Source of the DNA: Toxorhynchites rutilus septentrionalis
Lineage: Eukaryota; Arthropoda; Insecta; Diptera; Culicidae
Direction: 5' to 3'
DNA length: 64,000 bases
Assembly: GCF_029784135.1 (NCBI RefSeq)
Contig: NC_073746.1
Span: forward strand, 38,173,378-38,237,377
Of this stretch, positions 55,757-64,000 are shown piece after piece; positions within the stretch are counted from its first letter, which is position 1, and each line of letters starts with the position of its first letter. A program made the position numbers and the translations under genes. The notes under the pieces are model-generated. The model worked only from the letters and a program-made list of their open reading frames with translations, was not told where the DNA came from and did not search any database.

Positions 55757-56296
55757 TGTTGTGACCTCCGAAAAATAGTGGTCTTTCCAATTCCCGACGC
55801 GTATTAGATTCCCGGGGTGATTAAATCGCGCTCTCCCTTTATTTGTTGCGTGGACTTTGATATAAAGCAGCTCCAAAGCTTCTTTCTATTGGAGCTTAAT
55901 TATTGCACGCGATCACACTAATTATAGTACAACATTTAAAACTTTATTACTCGTTACATTTACACAAACTCTTTATTAGACGATTAGCACTACATTTATA
56001 CTACTAAAAACTATGTCTTATTCTACTATTCAAAATGATGGCCGGCCGTGCGTCAATTGTTAGTTGGACATTCAAATACTGAGAGATGGTATCATGGATG
56101 CCGCGCCTTTTTATATTGTAACAATGTTACGACAGTAGAGTAATTTCGTACTGCTCGAAATGATCGGCACCTATCGGAAAATAGTGCAGTCGTGTATTCG
56201 CTACAGTGGAGCTTTTCGACTACGACTACCGTGAAGCTTTTTAGACTACCTACTACATTACTGCTATGACTACTATAGTCTTTTTCGTATCATACA
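55757..56296 (-). repeat. 5' LTR of the BEL/Pao element
   Basis: 540 bp, apparently identical to 49171-49710. It should hold the promoter. On the minus strand a TATAAAAAGG box (plus 56106-56115) is a plausible TATA element. Confidence 0.95.
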
Positions 56297-56314
56297 GTAT
56301 TTTAATCATATTAA

Positions 56315-56535
56315 CACTAGATTTACGGATGTTAATTATATATATATATTTTTACTGAAGTGAGCCAATATGGCTCACACAAGAAAATTGAAATTTTAGC
56401 AAAGAAAATAGTTCCGAATCAATTTAAATGAAATGTTTATTATCAAAAAAAATACGATAACATTTTTTACATATGAACTCTGTTTTCGAAACACATTTTA
56501 AATGAGTCAAATTGGCTCGGTCTGTAAATCTAGTG
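56315..56535. mobile_element. piggyBac-like MITE with TTAA duplication, 221 bp
   Basis: TTAA (56311-56314) | CACTAGATTTACGGA ... TCTGTAAATCTAGTG | TTAA (56536-56539). The terminal inverted repeat is 15 bp with one mismatch. Inner motifs GTGAGCCAATATGGCTCAC and TCAAATTGGCTCGG are partly palindromic. It stands 14 bp from the BEL duplication, so the BEL element landed beside it. Non-coding. Confidence 0.75.
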
Positions 56536-56731
56536 TTAATCATATTATATTTCTCACCAGGTATTCAATATTTTCAGTACTAATTTTCCGTACTTCTTCA
56601 GAACAAATATTTTTTAGAATAAGAAAATTATTCTTTATTCTATATATAAGTATCTAAAACAATTGATAATTAGTTTGTGTAGAAATAGTATATAGATTAA
56701 GTAAGTACCTTAAATTAGAATAGTTTTAATA

Positions 56732-56973
56732 TCTTCTTCTTCTTCTTAAATGGCACTAACGTTCCTAGAGGAACTTCGCCATCTCAACGTAGTATTACTT
56801 GCGTCATTTTTATTAGTACTTAGTTGAGATTTCAAACAAATAAATAACACGCCTTGAATGCATTCTGAGTGGCAGGCTTAGAATGCGCGTGACCACAGTG
56901 CAAGCCGGAAGAATTTTCTTTGACGAAAAATTTCCCCGACCAGAACGGGAATCGAACCCGAACCCCCGGCATG
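56732..56973 (-). mobile_element. tRNA-derived SINE, truncated
   Basis: Fourth SINE copy, minus strand, with a CTTCTTCTTCTT tail at the left and the B box (GGGTTCGATTCC on the minus strand) near 56950. The head beyond the B box, including the A box, is missing. The sequence continues as TTGTAAATATCGC, which is itself part of a small TATAGCGATT / TTGTAAATATCGCTATA repeat. No target duplication seen. Confidence 0.8.
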
Positions 56974-57337
56974 TTGTAAATATCGCTATATTGTAAATAT
57001 AGCGATTATAATTTATACTTTTACTATTCACCTTTTAACATTTTTGTAAGACAATCGTTCAATTCTTTAACTTTCTTCTGTTTATTTTCTGAAAATTTTG
57101 AAAGTTCTCTTTGTTTTCTTTTCTCTCTCTTTCTCTATCCTCTCTCTATCTGTCTGCACACCACAAACCTAACACAGTAACACTCATCTTTCAAAAGGAA
57201 GCAACAGAATCGTCTTATGTACTTCTTGAAGTAGAAATAAATTAAAGGCAAACTGAGCCTGGAACAAAAAAAGTTCTTTGACTCTATCATTGTTCCAATT
57301 CGACCATATGCGTAGAAAGATTTTTTTTAATAAAGTA

Positions 57338-58190
57338 TTATTCTCTACCATCTTCTGAGAGGTTCCAGAAACATGTTATATTTTATGTGAGAAAAGGGTT
57401 TTCTGACTTCAAGGGGATGAATCAAAAATTATTCAATTGTCTTTTGTATTCAAAAGAGGAAAAATATACAGCCATTCCATGGCAAACCGATATAGTGGTA
57501 ATATTAGATCCGTGTTATTTTTATGAGTGTGCCCATTTACATTTTAGGATGGTCCGAAAAATCAGTTTTCCCCTTGTTTCCTAAAATAACTATTTTTAAA
57601 AATTAATAATTTCACCGATTCAGATGATCGACAAAATCAAATTAAAGCCAATTGACAGATCTCGAATTGGATTTCAAATGTTCTTATTTTCTTTGGTAAA
57701 TTATAACTCAAAAACAATAAAAATCACATTTGGATTTTTGGATATATTATGTAAAAAGAACCACGACTTTCAAGAAATAATATAAAAATATATAGCACCC
57801 TTGGTACCGAACCCGTGTAAACAATAAAAAAACAAATGAATTTTACGAAAACGAAAATTACCAGAATAAAATGCAAAATTTTTGTGCAAGTGTAAGATTA
57901 GCTTATTGGCTTTAATTATAGATATGTCGATCATCGGAATCGGTGTGTTATTTTAGGAAACAAGGAAGAAAATGATTTTTTGGATACCCTCATAAGAAAA
58001 ACACGTGTTTAATATTACCACTATATCGGTTTGGCATGGAATGACTGTATATTTTCCCTTATTTTGAATACAAAAGAAGATTGAATAATTTTTTATTCAT
58101 CCCCTTCAAGTCAAAAAACCCCTTACTCACATAAAAATATAACATGTTTCTGGAATCTCTCAGAAGATGGTAGAGGATCCTATTTTATGA
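57338..58190. repeat. Large palindrome surrounding a MITE
   Basis: 57338-57466 (ATTATTCTCTACCATCTTCT, GAGAGGTTCCAGAAACATGT, CTTCAAGGGGATGAATCAAA) is repeated inverted at 58050-58190 (TTCATCCCCTTCAAG, ACATGTTTCTGGAATCTCTC, AGAAGATGGTAGAG). The MITE at 57467-58049 is centred between these arms, so the whole 850 bp is one nested palindrome. Confidence 0.75.
57467..58049. mobile_element. Palindromic MITE, 583 bp, same family as 47501
   Basis: Starts TACAGCCATTCCATGGCAAA and CCGATATAGTGG; ends CCACTATATCGG, TTTGGCATGGAATGACTGTA. Internal modules (GATGGTCCGAAAAATCAG, GATTCAGATGATCGACA and inverse) match the 1.2-kb relative at 47501-48711. Non-coding. Confidence 0.75.
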
Positions 58191-58249
58191 AAAAAATTTA
58201 AAAGTTTAAAAGTTATAAATTTTTTTTGAAAGAGAGATACGAGTAACGT

Positions 58250-58510
58250 TCAATTTGCATTTCTGCTGTTCGGAATTTGAGACAAAAGTGTTCGAAATTT
58301 GAGGCAGTGACAAAGATTGTGTTCGGAATTTGAGATAAATGTAATAAACATATTTTTAGTTTTTTACGATGAATATGTATTTGTAAATCTATATTGCATC
58401 CATAAATCGAATTAATTCTGTGAAACAGTTTCATTTAGAGTGATGATACTCTGTTTAATGGCCAACCAAGCATAGGTGTTCGAAATTTGAGACGAAACAG
58501 TACATCTTTC
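58250..58510 (+). repeat. Dispersed repeat with several TTCGGAATTTGAGAC motifs
   Basis: TTCGGAATTTGAGACAAAAG, TTCGAAATTTGAGGC, TTCGGAATTTGAGAT and TTCGAAATTTGAGACGAAAC occur at 58270, 58291, 58322 and 58479. The order of following motifs (ATGTATTTGTAAATC, ATTAATTCTGTGAAA) matches 7255-7400. Confidence 0.55.
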
Positions 58511-58519
58511 AGTAGCTAG

Positions 58520-60960
58520 CTACAATGGAAACGTCTCGCAGTTTTCCAATTCTCGTAGAAAAGGCATACAATATTCTTGGTGATCAAAAAGCAAGCCTAA
58601 ATAAGATATGATGAAAAAATGATATCTTATATTTGAGGCATAAGTTCACAGATGTCTTGCACTTCAAACAACATCAACAAACGTTCGATTATTATCACTG
58701 AAATAAGTTACACCCCGGGACAGGTCAAAAACGAACGACACAAAAACAAACACATTGAATGAGAGGGTTCCGGTACGGAAAAAATTTAACGGAAAAACTA
58801 CCCATGCAAATTACCCTTTTTTCCCCCCGGGGACTGGTCCCCACCCGAAGCGTCAGGGTGCAAAAAAAAGGCGAACGGAGGCGAAACTTGGAATTGAAAT
58901 TCAATCAGCTGTCAGCAGTAACCCTGCAAAAAGGCACCCCGAACAGAGGAGGAAAAATAAACTTCAGCTGAAAATGGTTCTTCCAATTCGCCAAGTTGAC
59001 TCCTTGGGAAAACTTGGCCCAGGCGCTTCGTGCGCGCGTGCATCATAAGCTCTGCTCGGGACGGAACGTTCGCACGGAAAGAATTATTATTTAATCGAAT
59101 CGATCGGTACGAGACGCCTCGAGGGACTCGGGATGAAACGCATTTTTGGGGGTTAGTAAATCATGTTTTTGATCCGCCTGCGAAGTGAGTGATAGCGGGA
59201 TTGTGAATAATTTATTCAACGCTCGGGCAATGCAGGATTAAGCGGTTGGATCGTTATGCTTAGGAAGTTTTAATCAGTTTAAGGAATCGAGTAATGTAAT
59301 GTGGATAGAACGAACGGAAAAAATCTAGCCGAAACCAGGGCAACGAGCAACCAAATGGTCCCAAATGATTGCTGCCCCGTGAGTGCAGCGCGCCCATCGG
59401 AAGTAGAACGGAAGTTTTACGGCGGTACGAATGTTGGCAGTCTCCGAGGCAAGCCACCCAAAAACGAAACAAAAAAACACACGTACAACAGGATCTCTCA
59501 CATGGTACATGGTAGCTTTCCTGGCCTGCTCTCAAGACGCTGAATGGGGTTTTTACGTCCGTAATTTTCTTGATTGCAATAAAATATGCATGAGGAATGG
59601 TTAGCTCGAGGTGCATATTTTATAACGGTGGGCTGATTATGTGCCATTGTATGGCCCGCTGTTAAAATAATGGGAGTGTATAGTAGGTTGTATAAAGAGA
59701 CGACATCAATGAAACAATGCTTCGGCACATTTCAGTTTTCATCATGTAATCGCTTCCAGGAGTCTTTTATGGGGAAATTCTACGATACAATCCGTTTTCT
59801 GATTTTGGAATCATTGTTCGCCATCTGTTTAAATTTTCGGTGACCGGAATAAATCGCCACAGTAAACAACTGCAACAGAAACAACCGCTTAGAAAAAGTG
59901 TAGTAGGCTAGAAATATTTGGCGCGGGAAAAACATCATGTGCCTCACATTTCTATTATAAATTTATTCTCTTGTTCTCGTTTTTCGAAATTTATTCTGAG
60001 GACAATGTAATGGGGACGAAGTCCCCATTTGGCGAGGATAAGGAATCGAGGCGGCCCATGCCGCCAAGATGACGCAATCCGAGTCCACCGCCGACCCGCC
60101 GTCGGAAGCGGCGGTGTCTCGCACGCAAACCTGGGATCCACTGATTGCCCGGTTAGTTTGAAACATAGGATACGATCCTTTAGCAATGTCCGACCGAGCT
60201 CTAGCGAGCGTCGGACGGTATACGTCTGCCCGGGGCGTTACGTTTGCCTGGGGCGATACGTTTGCCCGGTTAATTCTTGTTTTGAAATACAATACCGCGC
60301 CACAATATTTATAGCCTACTACACATTTTATAAGCGGTGGTTTCTGTTGCAGTCGTTTTCTGTGGCGATTTATTCCGGGAACCAAATTTTCAGACACAGT
60401 TTACTTTGTTGGGTGTTTGTACAGTAGGATAGAATGTTAATCAGTAAAAAGAGTGGTTCAATATCAATTGATTTCTTGAGCAAGGCGTGGAACACAAATT
60501 ATGTAATTATGTATTATGTAAATCAAAATGCGGCTTTTGGATCCCCTCCTACCCTATGAAACAATGAGTAACACAAAGCATACCCCTTTCCCCCTTAAAT
60601 TACGTAACCCTAAAAAATTGAAGTACAAAAAAAATATTGAAATTTTGAAAAAAAAATGTTGGGATTTAGAGATTCAGTACTACTCTAATTCATATTTAAA
60701 TGTGTTCCCACGCCTTTGTAGATATGTGTGATTTTTTTTCTGTGTTGCGCGACAAATATTTATTTTTATATTTCCAAAGGGTCTGGCTAGGTAAGGAAGT
60801 AAGAAGTGCCCCCAAACCAAATCACCAGCTGTATGGAAAATATTGTATAGGGTACTAAATATGAAATTTTGACAGTAGTACTATATATTTCAGTTCTTAT
60901 ATGGTACAACATAGGATCTATGGTGAAAAAAAAATGTCATGGCTCTCAAGTACTGTCAAG
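58520..60960. other. GC-richer, repeat-poor DNA, no definite gene
   Basis: 58700-60300 is GC-rich by local standards with open frames on both strands (58755-59048 plus, 59260-59616 minus, 60029-60427 plus, 59963-60397 minus). A small hairpin GGGGACGAAGTCCCC stands at about 60012. Three loosely repeated GCCCGGGGCG(T/A)TACGTTTGCC-like units lie at 60225-60272. The opposing frames at 59963-60427 overlap over their whole length, so at most one can be real, and neither has a recognised domain. 60430-60960 is AT-rich without features. Confidence 0.35.
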
Positions 60961-60973
60961 CATTTGATAATAT

Positions 60974-61295
60974 TGAGTTGAGGAAAAAGAAATGTCGTAT
61001 TTCTGATCGAAATTTGACGCTTTATTTAACATACTTAAAATTATCCAATTTAAGTCAAATATGCGCCGTTTTGTTCGCAAACTTGTTGCCATTTAGAATG
61101 CAACTTCATTATACAGTCATTATACAGTACAGGGTGTATCTTCGACAGCCACTACACCAGAACGAATTCGATCAAACCAACGCTATGCTGTGTGAATCGT
61201 TACAGTATCGGGTCCATAAACTATACGAATTTTTTCGGCCGCCTTCGTTGCAGTTTTACCTCGCAGGTAGTAAAAACGTGAAATACGCGAATTTA
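60974..61295 (-). pseudogene. Mariner copy A, internally deleted, minus strand
   Basis: 60974-61105 is the inverted counterpart of 63849-63978: terminal GGAAAAAGAAATGTCGTAT, a short 3' UTR, the stop and the codons for the transposase tail (NGAYLT preceded by WQQVCEQ-like residues). 61140-61290 on the minus strand encodes a worn N-terminal helix-turn-helix (VYGPDTVTIHTA, stop, RWFDRIRSGVVAVE). The catalytic core is absent. It lies head to head with copy B. Confidence 0.65.
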
Positions 61296-61441
61296 TTATA
61301 GGTGTCGTTGTAAGCGCGTAGTTCTAGTTGTATTCATTGTATCGAGTCATACTATAGCTTGTTGGAAAGGTATTTTATATAGTATAGTCCTTGACAGTGT
61401 TTTGTTTGATTAAGTCGTTCGTGAGTTATAGTGTCGCAAAT

Positions 61442-62474
61442 ATGGAGAAAAATAAAGAGAAAATCCGACATATTTTACAGAACTACTATGACAAAGGCAA
61501 AAATGCATCTCAAGTTACCAATAAAATTTGTGCAGTTTATGGACCCGATACAGTTTCCAGTTCCATCGCACAACGATGGTTTCAACGTTTTCGTTCTGGT
61601 GTAGATGTCGTCGAAGATGCGCCACGCTCCGGAAGGCCTGTCGTCGAAAATTGCGACAAAATCGCTGAATTAGCCGAGAAAGACCGGCATAGTAGCAGCC
61701 GTAGCATCAGGCAAGATAATAATATAATATGGGGATAAGTCATCAAACCGTTATTAACCATTTGAAGAAGCTTGGATTTAAAAAGAATCTCGATGTATGG
61801 GTGCCACACAGGTTGACGCAAAAAAAAACATCTTTGACCGTATCGACGCATGTGAATCGCTGCTGAATCGTAACAAAATCGACCCGTTTCTGAAGCGGAT
61901 GGTGACTGGCGATGAAAATTGGGTCACTTACGACAACGTGAAGCGCAAACGGTCGTGGTCGAAGCCCGCTGAAGCGGCTCAGACGGTGGCCAAGCCCTCA
62001 TTAACGGCCAGGAAGGTTCTGCTGTGTGTTTGGTGGGATTGTCAAGGAATAATCTATTATGAGCTGCTTCCCTATGGCCAAACGCTCAATTCGGACCTGT
62101 ACTGCCAACAACTGGACCGCTTGAAGGTAGCACTCATGAAGAAGAGGCCATCTTTGATAAACAGAGGCCGCATTGTCTTCCATCAGGACATCGCCAGGCC
62201 ACACACTTCTTTGGTGACGCGCCAGAAGCTCCGGGAGCTCGGATGGGAGGTTCTTTTGCATCCGCCGTATAGCCCGGACCTTGCACCAAGTGACTACCAC
62301 CTGTTTTTGTCCATGGCAAACGAGGTAGTCAGAAGTTAGCCACAAAAGAGGCCTGTGAAAATTGGCTATCCGAGTTTTTTGCCAATAAGGAAGCGAGCTT
62401 CTATAACAGGGGTATTATGAAGTTGGCATCTCGTTGGGAACAAGTCATCGAACAAAACGGCGCATATTTGACTT
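61442..62474 (+). pseudogene. Mariner copy B, mellifera-type transposase, near full length but frameshifted
   Basis: Starts MEKNKEKIRHILQNYYDKGK at 61442 with two helix-turn-helix motifs (NASQVTNKICAVYGP, SSIAQRWFQRFRSG) and the linker GRPVVENCDKIAELAEKDRH. The reading shifts near 61705 and again in the A-run near 61820. The catalytic core has D in VTGDENWVTY, D in VFHQDIARPHTS and D in PDLAPSDYHLF, the DD34D arrangement. Changes such as DIARPH for the usual DNARPH are visible. Another shift near 62315 is followed by the tail ending NGAYLT at 62474. The overall pattern fits the mellifera subfamily. It cannot make active enzyme. Confidence 0.85.
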
Positions 62475-62576
62475 AAAACAGATGATTGTAACTTATTTTA
62501 TGAACAAAGGAAAATTCAAAAAAAATACCGCAGGACTTTTTTGACAGCCTAATATATGGTACAGCAATATGAGAAT

Positions 62577-62633
62577 TTTGTTTTTCTTCCTTTATTAAAG
62601 AGATTTTCAGGCGAATGCTGGTTCATCTCTATG
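62577..62633 (-). mobile_element. Mini-retroposon copy 3 (57 bp, 10-bp TSD)
   Basis: Flanked by perfect ATATGAGAAT (62567-62576 and 62634-62643). The minus strand reads AGAGATGAACCAGCATTCGC, CTGAAAATCTCTTTAATAAA, GGAAGAAAAAC and A/C-rich tail. Hairpin stems as in the other two copies. It lies 100 bp downstream of mariner copy B's stop codon. Confidence 0.78.
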
Positions 62634-62649
62634 ATATGAGAATCATACG

Positions 62650-63185
62650 AGCGAGCGAAACAAAAAACAAATGAGCTTTCCGCATACTTTGCCACATACA
62701 CGGCCCAGACCGATAATAAATAATACTTTTCTTCATACTCTGCTTTTTTCTTTTAGAAAACACTTTAAAACTTCATTTTATAATCAGGTGCAATATTATC
62801 ACGCATTTTCTCATCAGCATCATTAGCTATAGCGTGGATAGCGTAGTCGTGTAAAACAGTCTTGCATTCCAGCCGGCCTTGGATCGATCCCCGTTGACGT
62901 CGTTTTGGACGTTTTCTTTGGGTGCAATCCCAAAAAGATGAAAAAAGAAAGAGATGTCTGCTTCCACACATATGAACATTTTAAAGCGTTGGGGAACAGA
63001 TGACATTATTTGCTCATTTGACGCTTCAAGGCACGAAATTGCATGGTTTCTACCGAAAATGAAATACTTTCTGACAACGCTAGTTTGGTTGTACTCTAGT
63101 TTGTATTCAAATTTCTTCCTACGTCTATTTTAGGTATGTGTGATTTATTTTCAGAATTTTTAGAGTGTTTTTTGCGGTACAACTT
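62650..63185. other. Non-coding, no gene seen
   Basis: AT-rich spacer between mariner copies; the minus-strand frame at 62765-62971 has no recognisable features. Confidence 0.35.
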
Positions 63186-63195
63186 GGTTGTACTT

Positions 63196-63978
63196 GGTTG
63201 GGGAAAAAGAAATGTCGTATATTGTCAATATATGGCAACACTTAAACATATCTTGTGTTGTACTTACCGCATCGGGTCATACTATACGGTTATTCAGAGA
63301 CGACAATCTGTGCTACAAGTGTCGTTTTGACAGTGTTGTAATTGTCCTTTTCAGTCTCAAGTCATAGCGCGTCAAAGATGAAGTCCACTAAGCAAGAAAT
63401 TCCCAAACCATCGCCAAACCCGGATTGACGACCAGGAAGGTTTTGCTGTGTGTTTGGTGGGATTGGAAAGGAATCATCCACTATGAGCTGCTCAACTATG
63501 GCCAGACCCTCAACTAGGTTCTCTACTATGAACAGCTTGATCGTTCGAAGGAGGCGATTGACCAGAAGCGGCCAGAAATAATGAATAGGAATGGTGTTGT
63601 TTTCCACCAGGACAACGCTCGGCCTCACACATCTTTGATGACCCGCCAAAAGCTACGGGAGCTCGGATGGGATGTCCTATTGCACCCACCGTATAGTCCG
63701 GACCTGGCTCTAAGTGATTATCATCTCTTCCCATGCGAAACGCTCTTGGTGATACTAAGTTGGCATCAAAAAAGCTTGCGAAAACTGGCTGTCTGAGTTT
63801 TTTGCAAATAAGGAGGGAGGGGTTTTATAGGGGGGGGGGATAATTAAGTTGCCTTCTAAATGGCAACAAGTTTGCGAACAAAACGGCGCATATTTGACTT
63901 AAATTGGATAATTTTAAGTATGTTAAATAAAGCGTAAAATTTCGATCAGAAATACGACATTTCTTTTTCCCCAACCCT
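63196..63978 (+). pseudogene. Mariner copy C, internally deleted element with both ends
   Basis: Ends GGTTGGGGAAAAAGAAATGT and its reverse complement near 63949-63977 are terminal inverted repeats of about 24 bp; TA follows the right end. The transposase start (ATGAAGTCC at about 63379) is joined by deletion to the middle of the catalytic domain (LTTRKVLLCVWWDWKGIIHY-like). The second and third aspartates survive (VFHQDNARPHTS; PDLALSDYHLF), but the first catalytic region and helix-turn-helix are missing. A further shift occurs near 63735. Its 5' untranslated region resembles that of copy B (ATCG(A/G)GTCATACTATA; GACAGTGTT). Confidence 0.8.
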
Positions 63979-64000
63979 ATATATTTCAGGCATTTCGAAA

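Larger units (their letters stand above)
49171..56296 (-). mobile_element. Complete BEL/Pao LTR retrotransposon, 7.1 kb
   Basis: Flanked by the 5-bp duplication GTATT (49166-49170 and 56297-56301). Two 540-bp LTRs (49171-49710 and 55757-56296) start TG and end CA and appear identical base for base. The minus strand is the coding strand, so the 5' LTR is the right one. An 18-nt primer-binding site complementary to the 3' end of tRNA-His lies 1 nt inside it. A leader of about 640 bp precedes one uninterrupted gag-pol frame (55112-49818). Just before the 3' LTR the minus strand reads AAATTTAGGTGGCCGGCTA, a candidate polypurine primer. No env-like frame is seen. Identical LTRs and the open frame indicate very recent insertion. 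Confidence 0.96.

Noticed and set aside
59963..60427. Opposing 144- and 132-residue frames
   Set aside because: They overlap fully on opposite strands, are GC-driven and show no domain or splice support.

Overview
The window looks like a repeat-dense, AT-rich piece of an insect chromosome, most likely a mosquito (Culicidae, probably culicine). The reasons are a tRNA-derived SINE with clear A and B boxes, an ITmD37E-type transposase remnant (a family best known from mosquitoes), a rosa-type DD41D element, BEL/Pao and I-like retrotransposons, and many MITEs with TA, TTAA or 8-9 bp target duplications. The species call is inference. No complete host gene is visible. The best host-gene candidate is a 46-nt internal exon on the minus strand (21639-21684), so much of the window may be intron or intergenic DNA.

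Layout. 0.4-2.5 kb: a pogo-like non-autonomous element with a hAT MITE nested in it. 2.5-10 kb: microsatellites, a hAT transposase scrap and the first full SINE. 10-13 kb: a TTAA-flanked MITE, pogo-type remnants and a broken rosa element. 14.6-20.3 kb: a second SINE, a fold-back mariner derivative and an internally deleted mariner. 21.4-22.5 kb: GC-richer, probably unique DNA with the candidate exon. 22.7-28.8 kb: palindromic MITEs, a long palindrome, a ~117-bp tandem array, a hAT scrap and a TA-flanked MITE. 31.4-34.9 kb: an ITmD37E remnant, a 110-bp tandem array and a third SINE. 35.5-41.6 kb: a full-length I-like LINE (minus strand) with two intact ORFs. 42.1-44.2 kb: a 2.07-kb element with a perfect 9-bp target duplication, carrying LINE and SINE debris. 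44.5 kb: a perfect 30-bp hairpin. 47.5-48.7 kb: a palindromic MITE. 49.2-56.3 kb: a complete BEL/Pao LTR retrotransposon with apparently identical LTRs. 56.3-58.5 kb: a TTAA MITE, a truncated SINE and a second palindromic element. 58.7-60.4 kb: GC-richer DNA. 61-64 kb: three mariner copies, two of them head to head.

The two young autonomous elements, the LINE and the BEL element, supply the only long intact coding sequences: nucleic-acid-binding ORF1/Gag proteins, reverse transcriptases, RNase H, an endonuclease and an integrase. Everything else is non-autonomous and would depend on enzymes supplied elsewhere: SINEs on LINE enzymes, MITEs on cognate transposases.

The most unusual signal is a family of very small (52-62 bp) retroposon-like insertions at 24245, 27003 and 62577. 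Each has a T-run on the plus strand, a potential hairpin and its own perfect 10-12 bp target-site duplication.
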